Shown: piece by piece, positions 18,368 through 27,753 of the stretch
Layout of the letters: each line of letters opens with the position of its first letter
Numbering within the stretch: position 1 is the first letter of the stretch
Notes under the pieces: model-generated
Databases searched by the model: none
What the model was told of the DNA's origin: nothing
The model's input: the letters and a program-made list of their open reading frames with translations, nothing else
Translations under genes and position numbers: made by a program
Source: Saccharibacter sp. 17.LH.SD
Lineage (GTDB): Bacteria; Pseudomonadota; Alphaproteobacteria; Acetobacterales; Acetobacteraceae
DNA: 64,000 bases
Direction: 5' to 3'
Assembly: GCF_009834805.1 (NCBI RefSeq)
Contig: NZ_WVHO01000011.1
Coordinates: 248,001-312,000, forward strand

Positions 18368-19201
18368 TTAATCGAGCGGGAAACCTAAACGTTGGAGCAC
18401 ATGCCGCATCACATGCCGCCCACCAAGACTAGCGGCCTTCGCGACACGCATAGAAACCGTTTCTGTCCACCGGCGTGACGATAACCCCTGCTCTTGCTGA
18501 TACGCATCCGCGCGCTGATTATACGCTTCAACCCGCTCGGCTTCCTGATGATGCTCATACTGTTCATGATGCAACACCACATCTTGCGCTAACCGGGGTT
18601 TAATATCACCAGCTGCATTGTCGGTTGGGTAACCAACACACATCCCAACAACCGCGATAGTGCGTTCTGGCAACTCCAATAAGGCCGCCACTTCTTCTGG
18701 ATGGTTACGAAGGCCACCAATATAGACAGTACCCAATCCAAGAGATTCAAACGCAACAACAGCATTTTGCGCAGCAATCCCTGTATCGAATGTCCCCATC
18801 AAAAAGCTCTCAGCGTAATCAAGGGCTTCCGCACTATGTCCCTCACGCTGAGCAACACGTTCCAAACGTGATAAATCCACTACCCACGCAAGAAAAACCG
18901 GAGCCTGAGCAATATAAACTTGCCCACCAGCTAATTCAGCTAGTCGATTCCGCTTTTCTTGATCCTTGACGGCCACCACTGACCATGTTTGTAAATTAGA
19001 CGATGTCGCGGCTGATGATGCCGCAGCAATTCCTATCTCCAGAAATCCCTCGGGAATTGGGTCACTCCGATACGACCGCACACTGTGATGCGCCATCTGG
19101 AGACGTAAAATCTCATTATCAGGCAAAGATGTAGAAGGCTGATTACGATAACGGCGTTCCCATAGCTGAGCCGTCGATAAGGTGATTTTTGGTGACGTCA
19201 T
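18368..19201 (-). CDS. NfsA-like nitroreductase / FMN oxidoreductase
   Basis: 277 residues, nitroreductase fold. FMN-binding N-terminal HHSVRSYRSDPIPE, then AAATSSNLQTWSVVAV-like SSAATSSNLQTWS, and the later GLGTVYIGGLRNHPEEV with GMCVGYPTD, a pattern of NfsA-type NADPH-dependent flavin reductases. Such enzymes reduce nitroaromatics, quinones or flavins in the cytoplasm. The physiological substrate is unknown. The gene is 4 bases downstream of apt, so the two are probably cotranscribed, together with hrpB 9 bases further on. Confidence 0.82.
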   Translation of the reverse strand: MTSPKITLSTAQLWERRYRNQPSTSLPDNEILRLQMAHHSVRSYRSDPIPEGFLEIGIAAASSAATSSNLQTWSVVAVKDQEKRNRLAELAGGQVYIAQAPVFLAWVVDLSRLERVAQREGHSAEALDYAESFLMGTFDTGIAAQNAVVAFESLGLGTVYIGGLRNHPEEVAALLELPERTIAVVGMCVGYPTDNAAGDIKPRLAQDVVLHHEQYEHHQEAERVEAYNQRADAYQQEQGLSSRRWTETVSMRVAKAASLGGRHVMRHVLQRLGFPLD

Positions 19202-19205
19202 AAAT

Positions 19206-19745
19206 TTATCCCTCGTACGTCAATAAAGATGTCACAGGGACATCCAGCTTACGGCGACCACCCAAAGCCGTAAGCTCAATTAAAACGGAAGCCCCAACAA
19301 CATGAGCGCCTACCTTCCGTAACAAATCTACCGATGCCGCTAAGGTCCCACCTGTCGCAAGAAGATCATCCAACACCACGACGCGCTGGCCAGGACGGAC
19401 TGCATCTTCCTGGATATGGAGTTCATCATGGCCATATTCGAGACCATATTGGTGAGCAATGGTTTTCCCCGGTAATTTTCCAGGCTTACGCAGCATCGTA
19501 AAGCCACAACCTAGCCGCATCGCCAGAGGTGCCGCCGTTAAAAACCCACGGCTTTCAATCCCCGCTAGGAGATCAGGCTGAAACTTCAACACGGATTGCG
19601 TGAGACGTGACGTTGCGACCTGCCAGGCCTCAGCATTTCGAATTAACGTTGAAATATCGTAGAAAAGGATTCCCGACTTTGGAAAATCCGGCACCTCACG
19701 AATATAGCTCTTTAAATCCAGAGGAGCAGGATCATGATATGACAT
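19206..19745 (-). CDS. apt: Adenine phosphoribosyltransferase
   Basis: 179 residues, full length. The PRPP loop [15 protein letters not shown] and the family start [20 protein letters not shown] are both present, as is GIESRGFL. Apt salvages adenine to AMP with PRPP in the cytoplasm. It heads a run apt, nitroreductase, hrpB with gaps of 4 and 9 bases. Confidence 0.96.
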   Translation of the reverse strand: MSYHDPAPLDLKSYIREVPDFPKSGILFYDISTLIRNAEAWQVATSRLTQSVLKFQPDLLAGIESRGFLTAAPLAMRLGCGFTMLRKPGKLPGKTIAHQYGLEYGHDELHIQEDAVRPGQRVVVLDDLLATGGTLAASVDLLRKVGAHVVGASVLIELTALGGRRKLDVPVTSLLTYEG

Positions 19746-19848
19746 AGGAACGGGCCTTCTTACAATAAATGCAAAACGCAGAAAGGTCCCATTCTGTAGG
19801 CGACAGCTATGACGGGCTCAAGCCCTTCTTTCTCTCTTAAAGAAAACC

Positions 19849-21114
19849 TTATTCCGTTACACAGAAAGAGAGCCCCAACATCGTGATCATGGCCAATAAC
19901 AACATAATGGCCATCGGCACAGCGGTACCTACCGGCAAGAATGAGAATAATGCACTCGCAAACATCCCCATGACATACTGTCCCGTCCCTGCCAAAGCCG
20001 CAGCAGATCCTGCATTGTCGGCTTGATACCGTAAGGCACCCGCTGCAGCATTGGGCCCCATGGCTCCGGTCGGGCCCAACGTTAGCATAAGCGCACCAAT
20101 AATCGGCCATAGATAGACAGCTTTTAGGTGCCCAGAAGGCAGGACATCAATGGCCGACCAAATAGCTAATAAACATAAAACAACACTCCCAGAAAACCCC
20201 AAACAGAGCGCAATTTTCAGGAGTGTTTTGCTCCGATATCGCCCGACAAAAAAAGCATTTATTTGCGATGTCCCGATCATGCAAACCGCAAAAATCCCAA
20301 ACAGCATTCCATAATGAAAGGGTGTAAGACCAAAGACTGTCTCAAATAGAAATGGCGCTGCCGTAAGATAGGTGAAGGTTACAAAACCCAGGATCATCCA
20401 TATCAGGCCATTATAACGGAAATGTTGTTCTTTAAAGGTATGAACATATCGAACCAAAACGGGTCCGAGCTTAAAATCCCGTCGATGAAGAGGAGAAAGC
20501 GTCTCCGGCAAAAAGAGCAAGACGACAAAAAAACCGAGAAGACCATAACATGACGTCGCCCAGAAAATATCACGCCAACTTATAAATTGCAGGGCAAAGC
20601 CACCCAATGCCGGCGCTAATATAGGAACAACCCCCTGGATGATAATCAAGCGCGACATCATCTTGGCTGACGCATCCCCCTGCGTTAAATCTCGCACACA
20701 CGCATTGGGAACCACCAAGCTTGCTGCTGCCATGAAAGCCGCAATTGCTCGACAGGCACACATCACAAACATTGTTGGCGCTAACGCACAACCAGCTGCG
20801 GCGATCGCGTAACATAACGTCCCTATCAATAGGGGAAGACGCCTTCCGAAACGGTCCGTCAATGGGCCAACAATAAGCTGTCCCACTGCCAAACCAGCAA
20901 CCCAAGCGGCCATCGTTAAACTACCGGACCCTGGTGCCGCTCCAAGTTGACGCTCCATCTCAGGTAATGCCGGCAAATAGATATCTGTCGAAACCGGGCC
21001 AACAGCTGTCAATGTCCCCAATAAAATAGGGAGCCAAAATGGCAATGGCCTCCCTGGGATCAATTCATTCCCTACCAGGGCCCTATCGAATGAAAAACGC
21101 CCTGAGGCCGGCAT
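19849..21114 (-). CDS. Bcr/CflA-family drug-efflux MFS transporter
   Basis: 421 residues from ATG 21114, chosen because GGAGA lies 8 bases upstream; GTG 21150 or ATG 21147 would couple it to the previous gene. Twelve hydrophobic segments. MFS motif A appears as GPLTDRFGRRLPLL, and STDIYLPALPEM in the first loop is the Bcr/CflA hallmark. The family exports drugs such as bicyclomycin, or small sulfur compounds, by proton antiport across the inner membrane. Substrate here unknown. Confidence 0.88.
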   Translation of the reverse strand: MPASGRFSFDRALVGNELIPGRPLPFWLPILLGTLTAVGPVSTDIYLPALPEMERQLGAAPGSGSLTMAAWVAGLAVGQLIVGPLTDRFGRRLPLLIGTLCYAIAAAGCALAPTMFVMCACRAIAAFMAAASLVVPNACVRDLTQGDASAKMMSRLIIIQGVVPILAPALGGFALQFISWRDIFWATSCYGLLGFFVVLLFLPETLSPLHRRDFKLGPVLVRYVHTFKEQHFRYNGLIWMILGFVTFTYLTAAPFLFETVFGLTPFHYGMLFGIFAVCMIGTSQINAFFVGRYRSKTLLKIALCLGFSGSVVLCLLAIWSAIDVLPSGHLKAVYLWPIIGALMLTLGPTGAMGPNAAAGALRYQADNAGSAAALAGTGQYVMGMFASALFSFLPVGTAVPMAIMLLLAMITMLGLSFCVTE

Positions 21115-21146
21115 ATTTATTCTCCATAACCCATAAAAACGCATCA

Positions 21147-21899
21147 TCACATGGCAGAACGATCTCTACTCAACAGAATCTCTCGTTCATTTGCGCGATA
21201 ACGTCTTAATAGATAGATCCCCAACAAAATAGACGTTGTAAATAACATGACAGCAAGAAAAGCTTCATATTCATGGCCAACATTAATACCACTTCCAGCC
21301 ATCACAAAAACAACATTCTGCGGGAGCCCTCCTAAGGCCGTCGCGCAGGCAAAAGCCTTCCACGGAAGATAAATAGCCCCGGAAAAAACAGACACGAGCA
21401 AAGAAGATCCAAAAGGCATGAGACGCAACCCCAAGACAGCCCGAAAAGGCGCGGACTGTAGAAAAGCTTTTACGCCCCTTCGATTGTCCAGATGCACCAT
21501 TTTATTATCTTCTGAGAGAAAACGTCCAAAACCATAACTCAGCAACGCACCCACTTCATACGCCAGGCTGCACCAACACAAGCCTTCCACAACCCCAAAG
21601 CCAGCACCAGCTATGAGACACAATACTTGCCGTGACAAACCAACCGCACAATATGGAATCGCAAAGACCAAAAACCATATTGGGGCCCCTGGTTCATGAC
21701 ACAGCGCACTAATATGGAGAATAACCCGTTGGACAATAGGTAGATGCCACAACACTAACGGAACAATAGCCAAAACAAGAGCGAAACAACACGGCTTCAC
21801 CCATTCACTGTTCCTCAATAGGCAAACCAAAAATTGTACTCGTTTCAGATCAGCCCCCGTGCTCGGATTTGTGCAAATGCGGCGATTGTCACCATGCAT
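21147..21899 (-). CDS. VTT-domain (TVP38/TMEM64, DedA-like) membrane protein
   Basis: 250 residues with about five to six membrane segments. The VTT signature region reads AGAGFGVVEGLCWCSLAYEVGA-like (first part AGAGFGVVEGL), followed by GRFL and the re-entrant LRLMPFGSSLLVSVFSGAI, typical of TVP38/DedA-superfamily proteins. These are implicated in lipid scrambling or undecaprenyl-phosphate recycling in other bacteria. Its ATG has GGGGA upstream and lies inside the preceding NUDIX gene, overlapping it by 55 bases. Confidence 0.78.
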   Translation of the reverse strand: MHGDNRRICTNPSTGADLKRVQFLVCLLRNSEWVKPCCFALVLAIVPLVLWHLPIVQRVILHISALCHEPGAPIWFLVFAIPYCAVGLSRQVLCLIAGAGFGVVEGLCWCSLAYEVGALLSYGFGRFLSEDNKMVHLDNRRGVKAFLQSAPFRAVLGLRLMPFGSSLLVSVFSGAIYLPWKAFACATALGGLPQNVVFVMAGSGINVGHEYEAFLAVMLFTTSILLGIYLLRRYRANEREILLSRDRSAM

Positions 21900-22420
21900 G
21901 TAATGTCCCCATTGGCCAGCATCGATTCAAATTGAGCCAAGGTGACATCGTGAACGGTCATATCCGCTTCTGTGGCTTCCCGCTCTGCTTCACCTCTCAC
22001 CAAGTTGCGCGCTAAAAATACATGTCCTTTTTGTGTGGAATACCCTGCCCCCTGATACATTGTCCCTGCATGAATGAGCTCACCTGCGCGCAACCCCGTT
22101 TCTTCACGAAGCTCTCCCAACGCCAATTCCTCAGGGGTTACATCACTACGAGTCTCCCACATTCCCATAGGAAATTCCCATAACCGTTCACCCACGGGAT
22201 AACGAAATTGCCTTACAAGAGAAATTTTTCCGTCTTCATGTTGCGGTAAAATAACGGCAAATACGCCTCGTTCTACGATCCCATAAAGTCCCTTCTGTCC
22301 ACTCGGATGAATAATCCTATCCTCACGGACGGCTGTCCAAGGATTTTTATAAACTTCCTTGCTCGACAAAAGCTGATAACCCGCTTTTTTTTGGGCCTGA
22401 CGAATTGTTTCTTCATCCAT
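21845..22420 (-). CDS. NUDIX hydrolase, ADP-ribose pyrophosphatase-like
   Basis: 191 residues from ATG 22420, which has AAGGAG upstream; a start at 22453 adds 11 residues. The NUDIX box region runs from WEFPMGMWE to ELALGELREETGL. The glutamates of EExG are intact, but the usual first Arg is Gly (GELREETG) and the segment before it is about two residues longer than the classical box. The VRQFRYPVGERLWEFP lead-in is typical of ADP-ribose pyrophosphatases. It probably cleans up ADP-ribose or nucleotide sugars. Confidence 0.82.
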   Translation of the reverse strand: MDEETIRQAQKKAGYQLLSSKEVYKNPWTAVREDRIIHPSGQKGLYGIVERGVFAVILPQHEDGKISLVRQFRYPVGERLWEFPMGMWETRSDVTPEELALGELREETGLRAGELIHAGTMYQGAGYSTQKGHVFLARNLVRGEAEREATEADMTVHDVTLAQFESMLANGDITCMVTIAAFAQIRARGLI

Positions 22421-22675
22421 GTGAATAAAACTCCTTAGGCTGAGATTGCACAAAACACGCTCCCCCTGACTTACTGAAGGGCATGGAGTCCTGAAGACGC
22501 ATTATCACTCACCCCCCATCTATTCCTGCATAGCAGATATAACCGAACTCTAAAAAAAGCATGACCGTTCAGAGCGTGACGAATGAGATCTTCTCTCCTA
22601 TGGTGAAAACACAATATCGCCTTCTTTTGATTACTACGGAGGGAGGCGACGCAGAAAACTGCAAAGGGGAATAGT

Positions 22676-23920
22676 ATGTCAGTCGAAACTGGGGAGAATC
22701 TTCCTGGCTCACCGACGCTGGTCGTGATGCCTGTAGTCTTCTTTAACCTCCTTGTTTATTTCGTTATTGGCCTTCCAAATGCTGTAATTGGAGCCCAGTT
22801 CGTCCACAGCACGCTGGGATTTTCCACCGCTGTCGCAGGTATGACTATTACCCTTCAGTATCTCGGTACATTCTTGACACGCTTGGTCGCTGGACAGCTG
22901 GTCGATAAATTCGGGCCGAAAAAAATTCTTACCTACGGTCTGATCGCGTGTACGATTTCAGGCCTGCTGGTATGTGTCGCATCAGCTATGCCAGGTATCA
23001 TTGGCGTCACAGGCGCTTCCGCTACCCTCATCTTAGGGATCGCCATTCTAAGTCGCCTTTTTATCGGTTGGGCGGAAAGCTGGACAGCGACCTCTGTCAC
23101 AACATGGAACATCCGCCGCGTTGGCTCTGAGCACGCCTCGGTTGCGATATCGTGGAACGGTGTAACCTCTTATGGTGGGATCGCCCTTGGGGTCAGTGTT
23201 GGTAAATGGCTCAGTGGCATGAATCTTTTCCCAATTGGCCTCATGTCCGTTGGAATTTTATCTACGTTATTAGGTATTGGTGGGTTCATCCTTCTTCTGT
23301 TCTATAAAGGCGTCAAACCCCTTCCTAAAAAGGGCGCTCCAATGTCCTTTTTTACAGCACTTCGGAAGGTTCTACCTTATGGCGCAGGACTAGCTGCGGG
23401 TTCTTTCGGGTTCGGCACAGTTAACGGCTATCTCTCTATCTACTACAACTCCCAACATTGGCAGGGCATTGGTATCGCGTTCGGCACGTTCGCTGCTGTT
23501 TTTGTAGCAGTGCGGATTCTCTTTGCTTCTCAAATTGATAAACGCGGTGGTATCCCCGTTGCCTTTATCTCTCTGATCACAGAAGCCGTCGCTATGGCTG
23601 TTTTCTGTACTATGCATACTGAGCTCGGTGGCCTTTTAGGGGCGGCCTTAACGGGTGCAGGATTCTCCCTTCTCTTCCCCGCTTTGGGAACGATGGCCGT
23701 GAAAACCGATGGCCCAGAATTTGGTGGTATTCTTATTGCTGCTTACTCTGTCTTTACCGATTTAACGATTGCTATCGTCGGTCCACTCATGGGATTCATC
23801 CAAGGACACTTGGGCTGGTATGTGATGTTCGGCACCGTTGGCGTTCTTTGCTTAAGCGGTATTTTCTTTACGACAGTTTTAGCGCGTATTCCCGGTTGTG
23901 GTATCCAAAAAACATCTTAA
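22676..23920 (+). CDS. MFS transporter, YhhS/YfcJ type
   Basis: 414 residues and 12 predicted membrane segments. Motif A is visible as GQLVDKFGPKKIL after helix 2. The organisation, with a start SPTLVVMPVVFFNLLVYFVI and the long helix-5 segment WAESWTATSVTTWNI, resembles YhhS/YfcJ carriers, a poorly characterised group that includes sugar or herbicide exporters. AAGGGGA precedes the ATG. It is monocistronic, flanked by a 222-base upstream gap and a strong terminator. Confidence 0.82.
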   Translation: MSVETGENLPGSPTLVVMPVVFFNLLVYFVIGLPNAVIGAQFVHSTLGFSTAVAGMTITLQYLGTFLTRLVAGQLVDKFGPKKILTYGLIACTISGLLVCVASAMPGIIGVTGASATLILGIAILSRLFIGWAESWTATSVTTWNIRRVGSEHASVAISWNGVTSYGGIALGVSVGKWLSGMNLFPIGLMSVGILSTLLGIGGFILLLFYKGVKPLPKKGAPMSFFTALRKVLPYGAGLAAGSFGFGTVNGYLSIYYNSQHWQGIGIAFGTFAAVFVAVRILFASQIDKRGGIPVAFISLITEAVAMAVFCTMHTELGGLLGAALTGAGFSLLFPALGTMAVKTDGPEFGGILIAAYSVFTDLTIAIVGPLMGFIQGHLGWYVMFGTVGVLCLSGIFFTTVLARIPGCGIQKTS

Positions 23921-23947
23921 CCTCGGCTCATAGGCCGTTGAATAATA

Positions 23948-23980
23948 CGCTGAGGGAGCTATCCCCTCAGCGTTTTTTTT
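23948..23980 (+). terminator. Strong terminator after the MFS gene, abutting the next Shine-Dalgarno
   Basis: Perfect 9-bp stem CGCTGAGGG / CCCTCAGCG (23948-23956, 23964-23972) with a 7-base loop, followed by eight T. The T-run ends at 23980 and the AGGAG of the next gene begins at 23981. There is no space for a promoter between the hairpin and that gene. Confidence 0.9.
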
Positions 23981-23996
23981 AGGAGATAAATAAATT

Positions 23997-24542
23997 ATGA
24001 CCATTCAAAGTTGTTCCGTATTTTGTGGCTCTCGAAGTGGTTACTCCGCACGCTATACAGAAGACGCCCGTTCCTTAGGCACAGCACTTGCACAAAATAA
24101 TATCACCCTCATTTACGGTGGCGGACAAGCAGGCCTTATGGGAAGCGTTGCCGATGCAACCCTTCAAGCAGGTGGCAACGTTAAAGGCATTATCCCCAGC
24201 TTTTTGGAAGCCCGAGAGCTTTTACATGAAGGCGTAACGGACCTCGAAATCACTGAGGATATGCCCAGCCGTAAAGCAAAACTCTTCGACCTTGCAGATG
24301 CCTATATCATTCTGCCTGGTGGTTTCGGCACATTCGATGAATTCAGTGAAATTCTCGTCAACCGTCAGCTTGGTCTACACGACAAACCAATCATTATTCT
24401 CAACACTGACCGCTGGGCGATATCTCTTATCGAAACACTCGATACCGCTATCAAACAAGGCTTTGCCGAAAAACATGCGCATGATTTTTATCACGTCGCA
24501 CCTGATGTCTCATCACTAATTAAGCAGCTTAACAATTTCTAA
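23997..24542 (+). CDS. LOG-family nucleotide phosphoribohydrolase
   Basis: 181 residues. The LOG/lysine-decarboxylase-like motifs are intact: YGGGQAGLMGSVADA, SRKAKLFDLADAYIILPGG and PGGFGTFDE. Members cleave cytokinin riboside 5'-monophosphates or other nucleotide 5'-monophosphates such as AMP to base and ribose 5-phosphate. AGGAG lies 11 bases before the ATG. A terminator immediately precedes that site, so expression probably depends on read-through of the MFS transcript or on a promoter inside the upstream gene. Confidence 0.9.
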   Translation: MTIQSCSVFCGSRSGYSARYTEDARSLGTALAQNNITLIYGGGQAGLMGSVADATLQAGGNVKGIIPSFLEARELLHEGVTDLEITEDMPSRKAKLFDLADAYIILPGGFGTFDEFSEILVNRQLGLHDKPIIILNTDRWAISLIETLDTAIKQGFAEKHAHDFYHVAPDVSSLIKQLNNF

Positions 24543-24543
24543 G

Positions 24544-24598
24544 CCACTATATTGAGTGGTACGTGGGCTCTTACTTCATTTTACGTCGTAAGAGCCCA
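24544..24598. terminator. Convergent hairpins between LOG gene and murA
   Basis: Two hairpins. The first is small (CCACT/AGTGG, 24544-24559). The second is an 11-bp perfect stem TGGGCTCTTAC / GTAAGAGCCCA (24564-24574, 24588-24598). Neither has a clean T-run, but they sit exactly between two convergent genes. Confidence 0.6.
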
Positions 24599-24619
24599 TC
24601 GCGCCACCGAGCGTATTAT

Positions 24620-25888
24620 CTAATGAGTATTATGCACCCGTTGAATGGCTGCACCACAAGCAGAAAGCTTCCGATCCACCCCTTCATAACCACGATCTAG
24701 ATGATAAATACGGCTGACTTCCGTCTCACCTTCAGCCACTAATGCCGCTAAAATGAGTGAGAATGAAGCTCGCAAATCTGTCGCCATAACAGGAGCTCCT
24801 GAAAGGCGAGGCACACCTCTGATAATCGCAGAACGCCCTTGGATATTAATCCGCGCCCCCATCCTGTTCAGCTCAGGCACATGCATAAAACGATTTTCAA
24901 AAATCGTTTCAGTCATCATTGAAGCGCCCTCTGCAACAGATAGCATCGCCATAAATTGTGCCTGCATATCCGTCGGGAAACCAGGATAAGGCTCGGTGGT
25001 AAGGTCAATCCCCTGTAGACGCCCATTACACTGAACGCGCAGACCACGCGCATCCTCTTGCACGCTCACACCAGCTTCTTGCAATGCCTGGATAACTGCT
25101 TCTTGATCCCCCATCCGGCCACCTTCTAGCAGAAGGTCACCGCCTGTGATCCCAACAGCACAAGCATATGTCCCGCACTCAATACGATCGGGCATCACAG
25201 CATATTCCGCCCCATGAAGGCGCTCAACCCCTTCAATAACAATCGTACCAGATGTCTCACCATGAATCTTCGCGCCCATAGCGTTCAGACACCCAACAAG
25301 GTCCGCAATTTCTGGCTCTCGCGCAGCATTAACGATTTCTGTCGTCCCCTTTGCAAGGGTCGCTGCCATCAAAATATTTTCGGTCGCACCAACACTCGGG
25401 AAAGGCAGCATAATCCGTGCACCCCGCAACCCACCTGCCGGTGCCCTCGCGTTAATATACCCACCTTCTAGATCAATTTCAGCACCTAAAGCCTCAAACC
25501 CCTTCAAATGCAGATCAACAGGGCGGGTACCAATCGCACAACCACCAGGAAGAGAAACACGAGCTTCACCGGCACGGGCTAATAAAGGACCTAAAACCAA
25601 AATTGAAGCACGCATCTGCGCTACAATATCATAAGGTGCTTCAACTGAATTCGCCCGCCCCCCAAGGCTCAGATGATGCGGCCCATCAACCTCATGCACA
25701 TCAAGGCCAAGGCCAGTTAGCAAAGAGCGCATTGTACGAATATCAGCGATATCAGGCACATTCGAGAGAATAAGCGGCCCATCGGTGAGCAGCGCAGCCA
25801 CCATGAGCTTCAGCCCAGAGTTTTTGGCACCACTAATAGCAATTTCACCATGAAGCTGATGGCCACCTTGAATAATAAAATGATCCAT
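24620..25888 (-). CDS. murA: UDP-N-acetylglucosamine enolpyruvyl transferase
   Basis: 422 residues from ATG 25888, which has GAGAGA just upstream; an in-frame GTG at 25900 would overlap dcd. Features: [11 protein letters not shown] near the N-terminus, and the fosfomycin-sensitive catalytic Cys at residue 117 in [15 protein letters not shown]. MurA makes the first committed step of peptidoglycan synthesis in the cytoplasm. It directly follows dcd on the same strand and is probably cotranscribed with it. Confidence 0.97.
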   Translation of the reverse strand: MDHFIIQGGHQLHGEIAISGAKNSGLKLMVAALLTDGPLILSNVPDIADIRTMRSLLTGLGLDVHEVDGPHHLSLGGRANSVEAPYDIVAQMRASILVLGPLLARAGEARVSLPGGCAIGTRPVDLHLKGFEALGAEIDLEGGYINARAPAGGLRGARIMLPFPSVGATENILMAATLAKGTTEIVNAAREPEIADLVGCLNAMGAKIHGETSGTIVIEGVERLHGAEYAVMPDRIECGTYACAVGITGGDLLLEGGRMGDQEAVIQALQEAGVSVQEDARGLRVQCNGRLQGIDLTTEPYPGFPTDMQAQFMAMLSVAEGASMMTETIFENRFMHVPELNRMGARINIQGRSAIIRGVPRLSGAPVMATDLRASFSLILAALVAEGETEVSRIYHLDRGYEGVDRKLSACGAAIQRVHNTH

Positions 25889-25896
25889 AATTTCTC

Positions 25897-26448
25897 TCAC
25901 AAACGCGGGGGAGTAACACCAGATTGGTTCATATATTTTCCTGCACGATCGCCATAGCTTACTTCACAGGGACTTTCACCTTTGAAAAATAAAAACTGAC
26001 AAATGCCTTCATTGGCATAAATACGTGCTGGTAATGGGGTCGTATTACTAATTTCTATTGTTACCTGGCCTTCCCACTCCGGCTCAAGCGGTGTGACATT
26101 CACAATAATGCCGCAACGCGCATAGGTAGATTTTCCCAGACAAACGACCAAAATATCACGCGGGATCCGAAACCTCTCAATGGTATGCGCTAAGGCAAAA
26201 CTATTTGGTGGTATTGTAATATTGCCTCGACGGGTCACGAAGCTGTCAGCAGAGAAATTTTTGGGGTCCACAACAGCATTGTCAACATCAGTGAAAACAT
26301 GGAACTCATCAGCGACACGCGCATCATACCCATAGGAAGACAGACCATATGAAATGACTCCCTCACGTTTTTGAGCTTCCACAAACGGCTCGATCATGCC
26401 GTTTTCCAGGGCCATTCGGCGAATCCAGTGATCAGGCATGATCGGCAT
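25897..26448 (-). CDS. dcd: dCTP deaminase
   Basis: 183 residues. The family start [13 protein letters not shown], the substrate loop [20 protein letters not shown] and the catalytic-Glu region [14 protein letters not shown] are present. Dcd deaminates dCTP to dUTP, feeding thymidylate synthesis. A strong GGAGGAGAAG-type ribosome site lies upstream. The stop is 8 bases before the murA ATG. Confidence 0.96.
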   Translation of the reverse strand: MPIMPDHWIRRMALENGMIEPFVEAQKREGVISYGLSSYGYDARVADEFHVFTDVDNAVVDPKNFSADSFVTRRGNITIPPNSFALAHTIERFRIPRDILVVCLGKSTYARCGIIVNVTPLEPEWEGQVTIEISNTTPLPARIYANEGICQFLFFKGESPCEVSYGDRAGKYMNQSGVTPPRL

Positions 26449-26578
26449 AATATTCTTCTCCTCCTGCCAAATATTTTCTCCGCTTAACGGCAGCAGAGCG
26501 GCGGTGCAACACGCTTTCGATAAATAAAATCTACGCTAAACTCAGATAACCAAATACCCCGTGACCTTCTAACATAGA

Positions 26579-27577
26579 TCAACGCGTCTCCTGTGATGAT
26601 TTCTGACGGCTCTTTTCCTCATCGAAATCACGTATCACAAATTCAGACATCGCAGGGATACGGTTCCCACGCGCCACGGCACCGCGGAAAGTGCGTCGCA
26701 ATCTTGGCCAATTAGGACGTATTTCACTGCACACCACTCCACCGACAATGAACGCAGCACCAAGTAGAGTGGTAGAGGGAAGTGCCTCTCCCACTAAGTA
26801 TCCTACTAAACCACCCCATACAGGCTCAGTCGCATAAATCATTGTCGCCCGTGTTGGGGAAACAGACCGCTGCGCCCAATTCATCACAAGCTGCACAACA
26901 GCGCTCAGTAGGCCCATCCCCAATGCACAGGATGCCCACCCCCACGAGAAAGAAGGCACATGCTCACCAAATAATGGCATAGCTGCGAAGGCTAATATCG
27001 CACCGAAAACAAGCTGAACAATTGTAATGCGCCGACTATCCGCATTCCCGGCAAACATCCCAATAAAGAGAATTTCCAGAGCCATCGCAACCGTCGCGAC
27101 AAGGGTCAACGCATCCCCTCGCCCGAAAGAAAAACTTCCTTGGAAAGGATTGGATATAAGCGTCAAACCAACAACGGCACAGCCAATCCCGATCCAGCTC
27201 ATAAAGCTGGGCGCTCTACGTAGTATAATCCACTGCAATATAGGCACCAAAGGCACATAAAGGGCAGTTAAGAAAGCAGATCGGCTACTTGATATTGTCA
27301 TCAACCCCGAGCTTTGCAGAGCAAAGCCACTCACCAAAGCAGCCCCAATTAAGCAGCCATGCCTTATTTCTGATGCCGTGATTTTACGAAGGCTCTTCCA
27401 CCCTGTCAGCAACGAGACAATAAGGGCCGCCGCGACAAAACGTGCTCCCACAAAAAAAAGCGGCCCACTACTCTGCATCGCAATATGAAGAACGTAATAC
27501 GTGCCTCCCCATAAAATGGTAATAAAGCCTAATGACAATTCCTGTGGGGTGGGTAAAGACACACGAAAACGACGCAT
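26579..27577 (-). CDS. DMT-superfamily (EamA) permease
   Basis: 332 residues with ten hydrophobic segments in two EamA repeats (ILWGGTYYVLHIAMQSSGPL in repeat 1; EPVWGGLVGYLVGEALP in repeat 2). The last ~45 residues form a hydrophilic cytoplasmic tail. The family includes amino-acid and metabolite exporters, but the substrate cannot be predicted. Its ATG shares one base with the stop of the 58-residue gene upstream (TAATG), so translation is probably coupled. Confidence 0.85.
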   Translation of the reverse strand: MRRFRVSLPTPQELSLGFITILWGGTYYVLHIAMQSSGPLFFVGARFVAAALIVSLLTGWKSLRKITASEIRHGCLIGAALVSGFALQSSGLMTISSSRSAFLTALYVPLVPILQWIILRRAPSFMSWIGIGCAVVGLTLISNPFQGSFSFGRGDALTLVATVAMALEILFIGMFAGNADSRRITIVQLVFGAILAFAAMPLFGEHVPSFSWGWASCALGMGLLSAVVQLVMNWAQRSVSPTRATMIYATEPVWGGLVGYLVGEALPSTTLLGAAFIVGGVVCSEIRPNWPRLRRTFRGAVARGNRIPAMSEFVIRDFDEEKSRQKSSQETR

Positions 27578-27753
27578 TACGAACGAGCCTCACGATCAGA
27601 GGAGGAAGGATTCACGGCATCTGCGGGACGCCCCCGTTTTTGCTGTTTACGACGCAATAAGTTCGCCCGCAGCGCCTGAGCCTCCCGCGCGAGACGTTCC
27701 TCTTTCTGTTGTGTTTCCTTCTTCGGCGTTTTGCCTTCCTGTTCCACCGCCAT
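27577..27753 (-). CDS. Small basic conserved-looking protein (58 aa), overlaps glycosyltransferase gene
   Basis: Read directly on the minus strand: ATG at 27753, TAA at 27577-27579, 58 residues starting MAVEQEGKTPKKETQQK. The centre, EAQALRANLLRRKQQKRGR, is a very basic helix. I recall near-identical ALRANLxRRKAQ cores in small uncharacterised alphaproteobacterial proteins, but could not search. It ends in TAATG with the DMT permease, a typical coupling junction. Its first 107 bases overlap the 3' end of the glycosyltransferase gene in another frame. The length and start are unproven, and nucleic-acid or ribosome binding is only a guess from charge. Confidence 0.7.
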   Translation of the reverse strand: MAVEQEGKTPKKETQQKEERLAREAQALRANLLRRKQQKRGRPADAVNPSSSDREARS

